A stretch of DNA of 64,000 nt from Plicaturopsis crispa FD-325 SS-3 (Eukaryota; Basidiomycota; Agaricomycetes; Amylocorticiales; Amylocorticiaceae). The DNA lies in NCBI GenBank assembly GCA_000827205.1, contig KN832554.1, positions 1,362,345 through 1,426,344 of the forward strand, in the 5' to 3' direction. Position numbers and translations under genes: made by a program. Of the stretch, positions 1 to 11,496 are shown piece after piece (positions within the stretch are counted from its first letter, which is position 1; every line of letters starts with the position of its first letter). Below the pieces are notes generated by a model. It saw only the letters and a list, made by a program, of their open reading frames with translations, did not search any database and was not told the DNA's origin.

Positions 1-1506
1 GCTGCGCGAGAAGGGGGGAGGGCGCGGAGATGATGAGGACGCGCGCCGGTGCGAGTGGGGACCGAGCTCTACGTCCTGGTCGCGGGTGAAGTATGCGGGG
101 AGGAAGAATAGGACGCCGCGGCTGCGCTGACGGCGGCTTCTTGTAGGCGCGCGTCGGTAGTCCGAGGTGTCTCGCGAGCCGGTAATCGATGCCATGGCAC
201 GATGACCAGCGCGCCTAAAGGCTGCGAATAGTGGCTGTCCGCCCTGGGAGTAGCCTTGGCCAAACCCTTCTGCAGAGGATACGTCCGAAGCAGAGGGAGA
301 CGAAGGCCTACTCCCGAACGGGAGAGGGAGTAGTGAGACATCATCTCCATCTATTGGCGAGGAGGGTCCGCTACCAGACAGCTCGTGTCCTGTAGAGGAT
401 CCTGGGAGCGAAAGCCAGCCAACATCGAGATGCCACCTGCCATTGCGCTGTGTCCAACGCGGTAGCATCACATCGTACCCGCCAATCCTCCGAAGGCTGT
501 ACTTCCTCTGACTGTTGCTCGACAGCAAAAGCCTTCCAACACCAAAGATCAGGATCGCAAGGCCAATCCACATCATGACCTTGCCCCAGTGCCCTAGGAA
601 GCCGATGAACGCGGCGTCGTCCGCGTGCCAGCTGCTACCATAGAAGTGGGAGAAGAAGGAATTGGGCGCCTCGCCCGCCTTTGCGTTCTTTCCGTATAGC
701 GATTTGGGTAGGATCCTGACTTCGCCGCCGGGGTTCTCAGGAGTGCTGGGGTGCGACGACGTATAGAGGCCGTACTGCGCAGATAAGAACATGGGGCCGG
801 TGGAAAACATGACGGTTGGATAATTGAGGATCCAAGAGTGGTCGAATGTGATGAGGTTGTGAATAGTCTGGGCCAGGAACGGGTGGCCCTTTTCAGCGAA
901 CATAAGGTCGTTGGAGACGCCGACGGGATTGGTTTTGGGCAGAACAACGGGATAAACGAGGAGGGGATCAATGGGCTTCAAGCACCCGATGTCGAGGTCG
1001 ATGTATATGCCACCGTAGTGGTACAGAACGAAGTACCGGATAGCGTCCGCGCGCTGGATAGGGTACGTGTAGGCGTCAAAGTTGTCGAGGTACCAGGGAT
1101 AGTTCTGTGCGATAAATTCGCGCGAACTCGCGTCTGTCCATAGCATATATTCACTATGACACGGTTTGTGAGGATGCTATACGGTGGGAGGAGTGTGCAT
1201 CACGTACTAGTCTGGCATCATGTCTCGGCATTCCTGTGAGATATTCCTCCATCTCACGGGAAGCGTCTCGGATTTCCAGGTCTGGTGGAGGATCCTGGGG
1301 ATGCGTTCGACCTGGCCATGCTCTGAAGCATTCCAACGAGTGACATTGTCGAGCAGAGGAACCTCTGTCTCGGACAAGTAGGCAGCCGCATCTATGGCAA
1401 GGTAGTAGGACACCGATGAGAGCACGACGACTGTGCCCAGCAGGAAGAGCCCCAAGATGGATAGGATAACATATAGTGTTCGTCTACGGAGACTTAAGAC
1501 GGACAT
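1..1506 (-). CDS. SUR1: Inositol phosphoceramide mannosyltransferase (GT32), 3' part cut by window edge
   Basis: Transfers mannose from GDP-mannose to inositol phosphoceramide in the Golgi (known for the Sur1/Csh1 family). Exons 1208-1506 and 1-1153, with a 54-bp intron whose splice rebuilds PDYEYMLWTD. Seen: a short N-terminal segment, one hydrophobic anchor (residues about 10-35), the GT32 opening IPRILHQTWKSE, and the DxD-type metal/nucleotide site in GGIYIDLDIGCLKP. A second hydrophobic segment (MMWIGLAILIFGVG) follows the catalytic domain, as in MIPC synthases and unlike Och1/Hoc1. After it comes a long Ser/Pro-rich tail that stays open to base 1, so the stop lies outside the window. The tail is longer than in yeast Sur1. 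The GT32 assignment is firm; the acceptor substrate is inferred from the membrane topology. Confidence 0.88.
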
Positions 1507-2081
1507 GAGGGCAGGAGGGAAAGGGCGTAGACAGGAAACGCTGCCAAAACGCAGCCAATAAATCTACCCGAGACTTGGTTGCGCCCAAAACCACCTCCGT
1601 CGGCCAAATATTTCCTTTCCCACGCCTGATTACATACCACTTTTCAGTCATCCTCGTTTTTTGGCAGTCAACTTCCGGCGCGCCGCAAATTTGTCTCTGA
1701 CTTCTGTCAGCGAGACAGCGTCGCGAGATGGATTCAGCGCTGTCCAAATACACGGAATTTACGATTTGCAGCTGTCAGCTAGCTTTGAAGGCAGACAAAC
1801 TTGGGCCGGTATATATCGCCGCGCAAGCCCTTGCCGCGTCCCATCCAAACTGATGCCATCGCGATTCGCGTCGTGTCTGTGCGAAATCAGAATGAAATTT
1901 GGTCCATTCTCAATATCAACAGGTAACAGCAGTCGATGCGCAGTAATGAAGCACGTCACCAAAGTAGGACGGATCAACGACGCGACGCGACGACCACCGG
2001 ACGGGCAAACCTGCCTCCATCAAACATCCGCAGCGCAGGTCACTCATGACCGAAAAAATCCAGGCAACACATGGACAGGCA
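1507..2081. promoter_or_regulatory. Spacer: promoter side of the GT32 gene, 3' flank of the SWT1-like gene
   Basis: 575 bp without a convincing coding exon. Both neighbours are on the minus strand, so it should hold the GT32 promoter and the end of the SWT1-like transcript. The open frames here have no family motif and no usable splice context. No strong TATA box was seen. Confidence 0.4.
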
Positions 2082-3621
2082 TCATGTCCCCGTAGGCCGC
2101 ATCTTGGTACTGAACACTGCGGGTAGGTGCGGTGCGAGGTGGTGGACAGACTCCTTTATCGAAGGCTCATCCCACAGATCGCTGAAGCTCGCGAGTGTAT
2201 GCATCGTATTGATCCACGCCTGCGTATGCCAATCTTGTCCCCGCCTTGAGCCGCGGAGCGTACGCGGGAGCGACAAGAAGACGTCCAGCCGTGGCTCAGA
2301 TCCAGCCCTGCGTTTCTTCGAGTCCAGATACTCCAGACAGTCGGCCGCACTCCATTCTGTATAGTCCACTTTGGAGTACTTGGGCGCGTATTGCGACGTT
2401 GCAGCTCCACCGGATGGTGTCTTGCGTACTTCAGATCCGCCAACGCGTCCGACAAGTTCCACAAGCAGTCGCGTGAAGTGATCGATGATTTGTACGTGGA
2501 GTAAGTCGAGGGGGTGCTGGGCTTCTAGTGTTGGGCCAGGATAATCGTCGATGTCCATTCCATCCGGGTCCTCGGGCGCAATAATTTTGGATTTGCCAGT
2601 GTCTTCTGGGCGATAGCTGAGATGATATGTGCCGAATTTCAACACATCCACCGTATCACCAAAAACAGCTTGTGCGATATCGCGACTGCGCCACTGGCGG
2701 GTCGGCTGGATGGTAGGTATGCCTGGGGGATGAAGTTGACAATGCTGGTACTCGAGAGTGATCTATAATACGTACCGACGTTCTCACATTCGAGGCAAAG
2801 GTTGTTATCACCGCTGCATAGATGGACACGCCCTTTACGCGCGGTCATAAGATACCCACAACAATCGTAGATCAAGTAGTCATTTTTCCGTCCGGTACCT
2901 CCATCTTGTTGAATTGCTATCTGTCTCGTAATGAGTCCGGCTTCAAGGTAAAAGATGATGTATCAGGAGGGAGCGCACCTCCTCTGGTGAAGGAACTTTC
3001 CAGCTTCCCGTGGATTTACATGTCTCCTCTTGGGCCTGTCCTTTCACAGACTTGCGTTCCTTCACTTTCTTCAACAGCCACGCCGATGCGCGACGCGCAA
3101 ACCACGACAAACCATCGCGATTTTTCTGTCTGCGGATTCGCCCCAATCAGCAAACACAAGAAACCCTGAACCGGGACCATCGACAACGTACCCGTCTAGC
3201 TCGTTTATGACAGCCCCGGGTATAACTGTCCTCACAGGCAGATTCAGGGCCTCGATATCCGTGATGAATTGCTGTATGACTTCGAAATGGTGCAACAGGA
3301 TATTTGTGTCGAGAACGAGATACGTCTGTTCCTCCAGTGGAGGGTCCTGTGTAAGTGGCGCGTGAGTCTCCGTCGCACGCTGGTGTGAGCACTCGCACGC
3401 ACCCGCATCTCTACATCATTGGCAAGCTGATCTATCCGTTCCAGGGTCGCATGTAGGTATGTTGAGTGCTCTCTGTCTGCGTCTGGGGATCTAGTGTTCA
3501 GCTGCACGCCACATTGAAGGCACCGATGCTAGGAGTTGTGCAACTGACCAGAGGCGCCGAAGTAGTCGGTTGGTATCGACGGATGGTTTACAGGACTGTG
3601 TGAAGGGTTAGTATACGACAT
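2082..3621 (-). CDS. SWT1: SWT1-like PIN-domain RNA endonuclease
   Basis: Probable nuclear endoribonuclease of mRNP surveillance (role known for yeast Swt1). Exons 2082-2722, 2776-2920, 2979-3129, 3192-3346, 3403-3528, 3592-3621; about 415 aa. The PIN domain is rebuilt over exons 3-6. It shows a first acidic motif in TYLVLDTNILLHHF, then IPGAVINELDG, the spliced block GLSWFARRASAWLLKKVK, a second acidic site in LCSGDNNLCLECENVG, and the C-terminal block RQWRSRDIAQAVFG. All junctions are in phase and rejoin conserved family blocks. The N-terminal 30-nt exon and its 63-bp intron are the weakest part: the ATG was chosen because it opens into a short Cys-containing stretch (HRCLQCG). The tail after the PIN domain is acidic and less conserved. 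Confidence 0.85.
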
Positions 3622-3916
3622 TAGTACTGGCTTACCTGTGGACCTAGAATATAGAGCTAAGGAAATTCGAGAAAGAGACGAGGCTGACTGACAATGAGAG
3701 AACAAGTGAAAGAGACGGCGCCTCACAAAGTTCATGCCGACATGTCATCGCCACCAACTCGAGTACCCTGGAGCGTTCCCAATATGTTCCATGCAAATAA
3801 TCGTATTCATGTGGTATGCTGAATGAAACATGTGTGCGGATATGTGTAGAAATAAAAATTGCAAACGTAGCCTGTCATAATCAGTTACCCGCCCCTCTAA
3901 GCCCATAGCCATACAT

Positions 3917-6318
3917 TCATGCCGCCGACGCAGACATTGCCTGTTTCTTCGCCGCCGGGGACCCATCCACCTCAGCGCCCCCGTCGTCACCGTCGTCGTC
4001 AGCCTTCCGCTTCGTGCCCGATAGGCTAGTAGCCGCCGAATCGGACTCATCCATCCTGAGCTCCGATTTCAGTCCCGAAGCCGATGTGGGTACCGACTTG
4101 GGCGGTGTCCCTCGTTGTGACGACGCCTCGGGTGAGCCAGACCGACTACGACGCAGTGTCTCGTTTCTTAAGCGCGCGGCGAGATTGTTCGTAGATGCGA
4201 CAGCCTCAGCGTGACATGTAGCATGATATACCTGAAAATCATACGAAGTCAGACGAAACGTTCTTAACAGAGACTAGAAAAAACGTACCCGATCATCCTT
4301 CATGATCGCATTCTTCCACACCCAGTCTTCGTCGTCCTCGAGAAATTCGGACTTGAGTATTTCCTTACATATCGGACATGATACTGGCTTGGCCTCGTCA
4401 CCCGGAGGGACAACGACATGTAGCGCACGCAGTTCTGCATCGTGTTTAGCCGCCTCGGCGGCAGCGGCAGCTTTTGCATTCAAGGGACGAGAACCGTCTG
4501 CGCGGCCTTTGCCTTTCACATCCGCCGACGTATCGTGTATCCAGTCCTATAAGTGAAGGTAGACTAAGTAGGTATCCTGATCATAGAAACCATTTCACTC
4601 ACGTCGAGCCCAACAAACCAGCTACGGCTATGGCCTCTGCCAATGTTCTGATTTGCCTTCCGGTTCTGTCTGAAATGCATATCCAGATGCCCCTCCATAT
4701 CCTTCTTGCCTTCCGAGGTGTCCGCGAAGCGAATACCACACTGTTTGCACTGAATAGGTAAGCGATCGAACAAGAAGTGAACGATCGGCGGTCGTTTCCT
4801 TTGGAGTGTATGATTAGTACCCATTGAAGCATTATGGTGTGAAGGAACTTACTTCGTGATATCAGTGCTCGTGAGCTTGATGTTTTGTGAGAGAATGGCA
4901 CTCCGGTACTCTCTCGACGACTCCCGGACGGGGTCAGCGGTCACTTGCGGTTTGACATCTTCCGCTTTCGCGGGAGGGCCAGAGCCTGGGGGTGGAGTAG
5001 CAGTTACGACCCCTGCCTTGGCGAGGGCGGCAAGGATCTGCGAAATGTTGTTGACGGGTGGCGAACCTGAATGACCATGTGTTGACGGCGGTATAGAGGA
5101 CGGCGGCACGGGCAGTAGTGTCGAAGGTTCTAACTTTGGCTGGAAGGACGGATATGCCGGCGATGGCTGGGGATACGACGGCCCTGCGGCGGAGTAACTG
5201 GGCCGTATTCCGTTGCTAGAATTGGGAGGCTGCTCACCAAAGCCGTCATACGATGGATTGGGCGCGGAGTAAGGGTGCGAAGAAGCGGGAGGTGGTATAG
5301 CGTGTTGAGGGGGAGGGGGAGGAGGTGCCGTGGAGCGTGTCAGGGTGCGCAATTGGCCTAGAATTTGGCGGAGCTCGTCTTGGGATACACCCGTTTCGAC
5401 CAGTTTCCGTAACTAAGATAGACACCGTCAGCACGACGCCGCGAACAAGAAAAGGAAGCACATACCTGGTCCAAGACGCTTACATGAGTTTGCGACAATG
5501 TATCGTACGGGTTCGCCTGCAGCGCGCGCTGTTTCTGCCCAAGCGTGAATTCCAATTCGCTGAGGACTTGCGACTTCGATATTTGCCCAGAACCGGAATA
5601 GAAGTTGCTGGTGGGCTGAAGAGGACGAAAAGCTCGGGTTCGACGCGGTGTGTAAACGCCAGATTTGTGATCACGTACATCAGTCCCGTGTGTCGACTCT
5701 CCCCATACACCCCGTTCGATTGCAATTTGTGGTATCATACCGAAGAGCTCCTTGCCATTCGGTGCGCCGGTTCTCCACGTCAACAGCATCTCGATCATCT
5801 TGCTACGGGTAGCCTGATCAACCTGCTCATATGCCTCGAGAAATAAGGAGGTGATGAAAGAGGCAAACAGACGAGCGTATGGCTCAAAGACATTCTTCGA
5901 GATGGCATCCAGAACATAAAACGCCGGCAATTTCATCCAAGGAGGAACCTAACACGATAAACAGATACGATACAATTAGTCAGCTATTCCACAGCCTGCA
6001 CTCCAGGCAATCAACGATTAAAAAAAGAGAACTCGCGAAACTCACTCGTCGAATATGCGTTTGTAGACACTGTGATACGATATCCGCCCACCGAGTATAA
6101 TCTTGGGCAATCATCGAAAGATTCTGGATAATCGGTCTGCAATTGAAGGTCAGCTCCCCAAGGCGTGCCATGTAATCATGGCGGAAGGAAGCCGGATCTC
6201 TGTAGAAAGGCTGAGGTGGTGGAGGTGCGAGCACAGGCGGTGGTTGAGGTTGGTAAGGGTAGCCGCTCGGTGCAGGATAAGGCGCCTGCCCGAAGGCAGG
6301 ACTCTGAGAATACTGCAT
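3917..6318 (-). CDS. PCF11: PCF11, cleavage factor IA subunit (pre-mRNA 3' end processing)
   Basis: Binds the RNA polymerase II CTD and acts in cleavage/polyadenylation and termination. Exons 3917-4231, 4289-4546, 4603-4798, 4853-5412, 5466-5948, 6046-6318; about 694 aa. A Pro/Gln/Tyr-rich leader precedes the CID domain (residues about 40-170), seen as DYMARLGELTFNCRPIIQNL and VPPWMKLPAFYVLDAISKNV. The middle is Pro/Ser-rich. Near the C-terminus are the two zinc-binding blocks flanking the CLP1-contact region: CKQCGIRF...GHLDMHF, and CPIC...DDRVYHATCH, the latter joined across an intron. A basic KRK-type tail ends the protein. A 63-bp stretch at 5616-5678 with a strong donor and acceptor could be a sixth intron; it has no stop and keeps frame, so both isoforms are possible. 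Confidence 0.92.
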
Positions 6319-6747
6319 GACGTTTGACTTATGAAGTTCAACGCTAAGACCAGACGAGGTGACGACGAGCGCTGTTATTGTTCAATCTCACACAGGTGGC
6401 ACAGAAAGGTTGGGATGCGGGACGACGACGACGGTGGTGGTGGTTGCTGACGAGGAGGCTCCGCCCGTTTCAACTTCCGACAATGCGCTCGGCGTCGGAG
6501 TCTGCCGAGCGGACTTTGAAATTGTCGCAAACCTTGATTTTCCCGTAGTCCATGTATCATCACAATCGAACGCCGCCCCGACCGACCACAAAACACACTA
6601 CTTCAAGGTGAGCGCTGGGTCAATTATTCTGCGTTGTTGCTGCAGCGCTCGATCTCCGCATATCGTTCAACTTTCCCTGGCGATTGGAACGATTTTGCGG
6701 TCATGATTTGCCAAACTTTTATACTGAACAAATTGCTTTACTACTAG
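6319..6747. promoter_or_regulatory. Divergent promoter PCF11 / RPL9 with likely RPL9 5'-UTR intron
   Basis: 430 bp separate the two start codons. A donor (gtgagc) at 6608 and an acceptor (ctactag) ending at 6747, directly before the RPL9 ATG, suggest a 140-bp intron in the RPL9 leader. This is an inference from splice signals; leader introns are common in ribosomal protein genes. Confidence 0.5.
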
Positions 6748-7493
6748 ATGAGGGACGTACTCAAGACCGAAGAACTCGATATCCCTGAGGGCGTCGAGGT
6801 GTCCATCAAGTCCCGTCTCATTAAAGTGACCGGCCCACGAGGAACATTGACGAAGAATGTTCGCCATATCGACATGGACATCCGCCTCGTAAAGGGCAAG
6901 ACCACCAAGGTCACTCTCGCTGTCTGGCAGGGCGCACGGAAGCACGTTGCGTGCCTCCGGACTATCAAGAGTCTCATCCAGAACATGGTCACCGGTGTCA
7001 CGAAGGTATGTGTTCAAAATATAGGTGTATTGGACATGCTCTGATACTTGATTTTCTCTTGCACAGGGCTTCTCTTACAAAATGCGCACTGTCTATGCCC
7101 ATTTCCCCATCAACTGCATCATCCAGGAGGAGGGTCGCGCTGTTGAAATCCGTAATTTCTTGGGCGAAAAGGTGCGCAGGACTTGCACTGTCTTGTTTAT
7201 GCCCGCGTGCTAAGCAATGAAATAGACCGTCCGAAACGTCAGCATGCTTAACGGTGTGACTATTGCGGAGTCCTCGGCACAAAAGGACGAGCTCATCCTT
7301 GAGGGCAACGACATTGACAATGTTTCTCAGTCAGGTACGTTCTCGTCGTTATCTATTCCATATAGATGTGCTTATTCTATCTTCTCCAGCTGCATCCATC
7401 CAGGGCATTTGCAGAGTGCGGAACAAGGATATCCGTAAATTCTTGGACGGCATATACGTTTCGGAGAAGGGCACTATCGTGACTGACGCATAG
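6748..7493 (+). CDS. RPL9: 60S ribosomal protein L9 (uL6)
   Basis: Component of the large cytosolic ribosomal subunit, near the sarcin-ricin loop. Exons 6748-7005, 7067-7171, 7226-7334, 7390-7493; 191 aa, the usual length for eukaryotic L9. Start chosen at the ATG after an acceptor-like ctactag; it aligns with the known N-terminus. Blocks seen: [34 protein letters not shown], the spliced [30 protein letters not shown] followed after the intron by [11 protein letters not shown], and the C-terminal [20 protein letters not shown]. Diverges from PCF11 and converges on STE14 with 175 bp between stop codons. Confidence 0.97.
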
Positions 7494-7668
7494 GCTGCGG
7501 CGGCGGGGCGTTTTTCTTTGGTGGTGTGCTATGGATCCGCGGCTTTTGTCGATATAAAACTCATATGCTTCATGCGCTCGCCTTCGTCTATATCGCTATG
7601 ATTAGGCATGAACATGCAATACTTTCATCATCACGGTCTCCGCGCAGTGCATGAACATGGATTTTCAA

Positions 7669-8659
7669 TTAAGGGACAAATGGTATCTTCGTTCCGACTT
7701 TCTTTCTATACTGCACATATTCGTCGCCGAAGAACTTGATCAACGCCCGTTCCTCAGCTGCACGCCAAGGTTAGCGAGATGCCGCTCGGAGCGACTGCGT
7801 CTACGCACCTCTTGTCCGCTGGTAAAAAAACCTCCACAGCAGGACTGCAAAAATGACGAACGTCAAGCTGTTCTGGAGCACGAGCTGGGTGCCCAGTGCC
7901 CAGTAGAAAAAGCCCGCGTAAGATGGATGTCGGAACCATCTACGCCAAGTCAATATGCGCGCAATGTTGGAGACACGTTCACTTACGCGTATACACCATC
8001 TGTAACAAGTCTGTGGGCCTCTGCCTTTCGAAAGGCTACGGAATGAGAGAAATTGGTCGACGCGTGTATCATCGCTGCAGACCGCAAAGCCTGTCCGACG
8101 ACTACCATTACGATTCCTGCAGCGGGATTCAGTGCTTGGAGTTCGCTGAGGGGATACAACTTACCAATTGTCGAGACATGAGGAAATGCCTTTATATCAG
8201 GTTTGAAATAAAGAGTTATAAGGTACTCTAGCACCGCGGTGCCGTTGGCGATGTGGTACATAGCGCCATTGTCCAGCAAGTAAGCTGCAATAGGTGCTGG
8301 TTAGAACATGTACACATGGATTAAAGGCATTGGCACGTACAGTCTACGCTGCATTTATCTCTGTTCCATCCCGCAGTGACTGCGAATTCACCCCAGTGGA
8401 AAGCGGACCACGCAGCAAAGAAGAACCCCAGCTGATACGTCGCCCACCAGTGCGTTGGAAAGCCTCCAACGGCGAATGTGAGCAATGCGAGAGAGAATAT
8501 GGACCCCAACAGGAAGGCGACAAGTGCAGACCCTAGGGGTGTGTTTGGGATGTTCCCGTGCGGTATGTGGTTCACAGGTTTCGTGTCGAGAGGACCAGCC
8601 TGAGCGACCGAGCGCTGTCGAATCCGCTCGTCGAACCCGTTTGGCACGTCGTCAGACAT
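7669..8659 (-). CDS. STE14: Protein-S-isoprenylcysteine O-methyltransferase (ICMT)
   Basis: Methylates the C-terminal prenylcysteine of CaaX proteins (Ras, mating pheromone) at the ER, using SAM. Exons 7669-7757, 7809-7939, 7987-8284, 8341-8659; 278 aa. Multiple membrane segments are visible. Family blocks: FAAWSAFHWGEFAVTAGWN, the central GQALRSAAMIHASTNFSH with HRLVTDGVY, the SAM-site region AWFRHPSYAGFFYWALGTQ rebuilt across an intron, and the C-terminal RAEERALIKFFGDEY with a short basic end. Ten residues (around KLYPLSELQA) sit as an extra insert between HVSTIG and the central block. That insert could only be a 30-nt intron, which is too short, so it is kept as coding. Its start codon lies 192 bp from that of MEF2. 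Confidence 0.93.
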
Positions 8660-8851
8660 TATAGAGCGCTAAGAGATAGTGAAAGGAGACATTTGCCGTG
8701 CTTTTGTGCGCCTTTATGCGACTGTGACGGACAAAAGCGGGTTTCGCGTTTGTGGCTGTCGGTGAAATTCAGAGGTCCTGCAGATATTTCTTTGCTCTGG
8801 AAAACAAAGCTGCTTCGTCTTTACCGCCAGCAGTTAACTTGTTTCTGACCC
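8660..8851. promoter_or_regulatory. Compact divergent promoter STE14 / MEF2
   Basis: Only 192 bp separate two start codons that face away from each other, so the two transcripts must share this region. No clear TATA box; the sequence is of mixed composition. Confidence 0.5.
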
Positions 8852-11395
8852 ATGATACCTTGGCTCAGACGTGCCAGTGTAAATGCGTCGAATACGAAAC
8901 AATTCGTTCGTGGATATGCGGCGTCCGCCCGCCATGATCCCGCGAAAATAAGGAATATGGCGCTCGTAGCGCATATTGGTGCGTCCTTTAGCGTGTTCTG
9001 CGTTTGTATCTTCTGACACTGGGTAATTAAGACTCGGGAAAGACGACTTTGACAGAGTCCATCCTACTCAAGTCGGACTACCTGTCCTCTTCCGGCACAG
9101 TAGATACTGGAAGCACGACGACCGATTTTTTGCCCGCCGAGCGGGAGCGGGGAATCACCATTCAGTCTGCGAGCATCCCTGTCAAATGGAAGCACTGGAC
9201 GTACAACCTTATTGATACACCAGGTCACGCAGACTTTGGCATGGAGGTTGAGAGCGCTAGTCGCGTCGTGGACGGTGCTGTCGTGCTTATTGATTCGGTG
9301 GAAGGAGTCGAAGCCCAGACAAAAGGTGTATGGAGGCAACTGGATAGGTAAGCCCGCAATCTAGGTGAGAGACCAGGGATCACCATTCACTCAAGCACTG
9401 TCTTAATATTCTCCGCGATTAGATATGGCGTTCCAACGAGACTTATGTTTCTCAACAAACTGGACCGCCCTGGCGCGTCTTTCCAGTCCTCGTTCCTGTC
9501 ACTGCTATCCCACCGGCTGCATCCAAACCCAGTCGTTCTGACCCTTCCAATTGCCTCTTTCGACCCCCAGAACTACGAGCATGCCGAGCCTGGTATAGAG
9601 GGGTTGGTAGACTTAGTCCGGTGGGATGTCTGGAAATGGGACAGCGACGGCCAGGCGTCGCGGCATCCTCTGCCCACTACTATTGAGGGCATTGCTTCCT
9701 CTGGAATATTCCCCAGCACCCATCCTATCATCCCGCATCTCGCACCGGCCCGAACAGCTCTCCTGGAAAACGTATCCATGTTTTCTGAAGAGCTCATGGA
9801 AATGCTTTTAGGGCTACCTTCGGAGCCCTCCTCGTATCTCGGTGTCAAAGCGGCTTCCATCGTACCTCACCTACGCGCGTCCACACTTCGTAACGAAGTC
9901 CTGCCCGTTCTCTGTGGGGCGGCTGCGAAGCATATAGGTACAGAACTTGTAATGGATTACATTGGTGAACTTCTCGCCAGTCCATTGGACGTGCCGCACG
10001 AAAAGCAGGGAGCTAATGCGCCTTTACGTGCACTTGCCTGGAAAGTCGCTTGGGATAAGAGGAAGGGGTGGATGACCTTCGTTCGTATTTACTCCGGTTA
10101 GTCTATGCTATTCTGTATGCATTCGTCTCATCCTGACTAAATCAACAGGCTCCATCAAGCGTCAATCTGGCATATTGAATGCCAGCCAAAATCAGCGCGA
10201 AAAGGTGTCCAGCGTGCAACTTCTGTACGCAGACAGGGCAGAAGACGTCGAGAGTCTTTCCTTCGGCTCAGTCGGTGTCATTTTCGGACTCAAGTACACG
10301 CGCACAGGCGATACACTGGTCTCTACCGGCGTGAAACTGGGCTCCTCATCGCCGCTCCGCGAAATCGTCCCGCCAGCGTCTGTCATGTCTGCATCTGTCA
10401 TTCCGCAGTCGCATTCCGACCTGGGTCCGGTACAAGCTGCTCTGGAGTCGTTGGCGCGCACCGACCCGTCCGTGCGCATCGATGTTCAAGAGGGGCAGGT
10501 CCTGATGCATGGCCTCGGCGCGCTGCACCTGGAGATCGTCGAGGGCAGGCTGCGCGACGAGTTTCAGGCGAATTTCGAGCTTGGCGGCCGACGAGTCAGC
10601 TACCGGGAGACGCTCAGTCCAACTGCGCCCGCAGAGGTCAGCGACACATGGGACACCATGATATCTGGAAAACCGGTCTCCGCTACCATCGCATTGGCGG
10701 TCAGGCGTTTGAGGGAGGACGAAGAAGGCGACCCTGCGTGGGATGGGAACGTCGTCGTCGATAAACTCGGAAAACCCCTGCCGTTCCCCGAGTCTTCGCG
10801 GAATACTGACGATGCTATGGCGCAGGTAGCACACGGGTTATCGAGCACGCTGTCCACGTCGCCGAACTCCTCCCTCGCGCTATCCCACGTGCATATCCAG
10901 GTACTGAGCCTTGAGTATCCCGCTCAGGCCACCTCGATCCTCGCTGGCGCCAGTGCAGTTGTCCTGCGGAACTATCTTCGCGCGGCTGGTATAGGCCCGC
11001 TCATGGAGCCATACATCAGGCTAAAGATATCTGTCAACGAAGACAGTCTCGGGCTCGTCATTAAAGACCTCACAGAGCACGCTGGGGAAATGGAGGACCT
11101 CGGATCCGGCTCGAGCGGTGCATCAGACGAGGAGTTGGGTGCATATCCCAGCGATGGAGTCTATGTTCCCCCAGCCTGGCTTTCGCCCTCGTCGGCATCC
11201 TCGCCATCGGCCGATTCGCCCCGCTTGAAACGTTCCATACACGCTGTAGCGCCGCTGAGCCAGATGCTCGACTATTCGAACAGACTGCGTGCGCTCTCCG
11301 GAGGACATGGCCTATTCGAAATGGCCAACGCCGGCTTCAGGGAGGTTTCCGATTCGCGGGCACTGGAGATACTCAAGGAAATCGGACGGGCATAA
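8852..11395 (+). CDS. MEF2: Mitochondrial elongation factor G2 / ribosome-releasing factor 2 GTPase
   Basis: GTPase that splits mitochondrial ribosomes together with the recycling factor. Exons 8852-8978, 9032-9347, 9423-10096, 10149-11395; 787 aa. The N-terminus is a basic, Ser/Ala-rich presequence. The P-loop is rebuilt across intron 1 as [15 protein letters not shown]. Next come the switch I block [13 protein letters not shown], switch [13 protein letters not shown] and the G4 block [12 protein letters not shown]. The C-terminal half has the EF-G domain III/IV/V signatures, with [15 protein letters not shown] and the final [21 protein letters not shown] Ser/Asp-rich insert of about 50 residues precedes that last block, as in many fungal EF-G2 proteins. 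It converges on the next gene with 101 bp between stop codons. Confidence 0.93.
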
Positions 11396-11496
11396 AAGGC
11401 GACCACGGTAGTCGGCCACATCCACACTATTATTTGTATCCATAGCATTATACATTATTAGTCCGTTTAGAAATACCCCCACGTATACAGCAATCA

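Noticed and set aside
8190-8220. 30-nt intron inside STE14 exon 2
   Set aside because: Too short for splicing; the ten extra residues are kept as an insertion.
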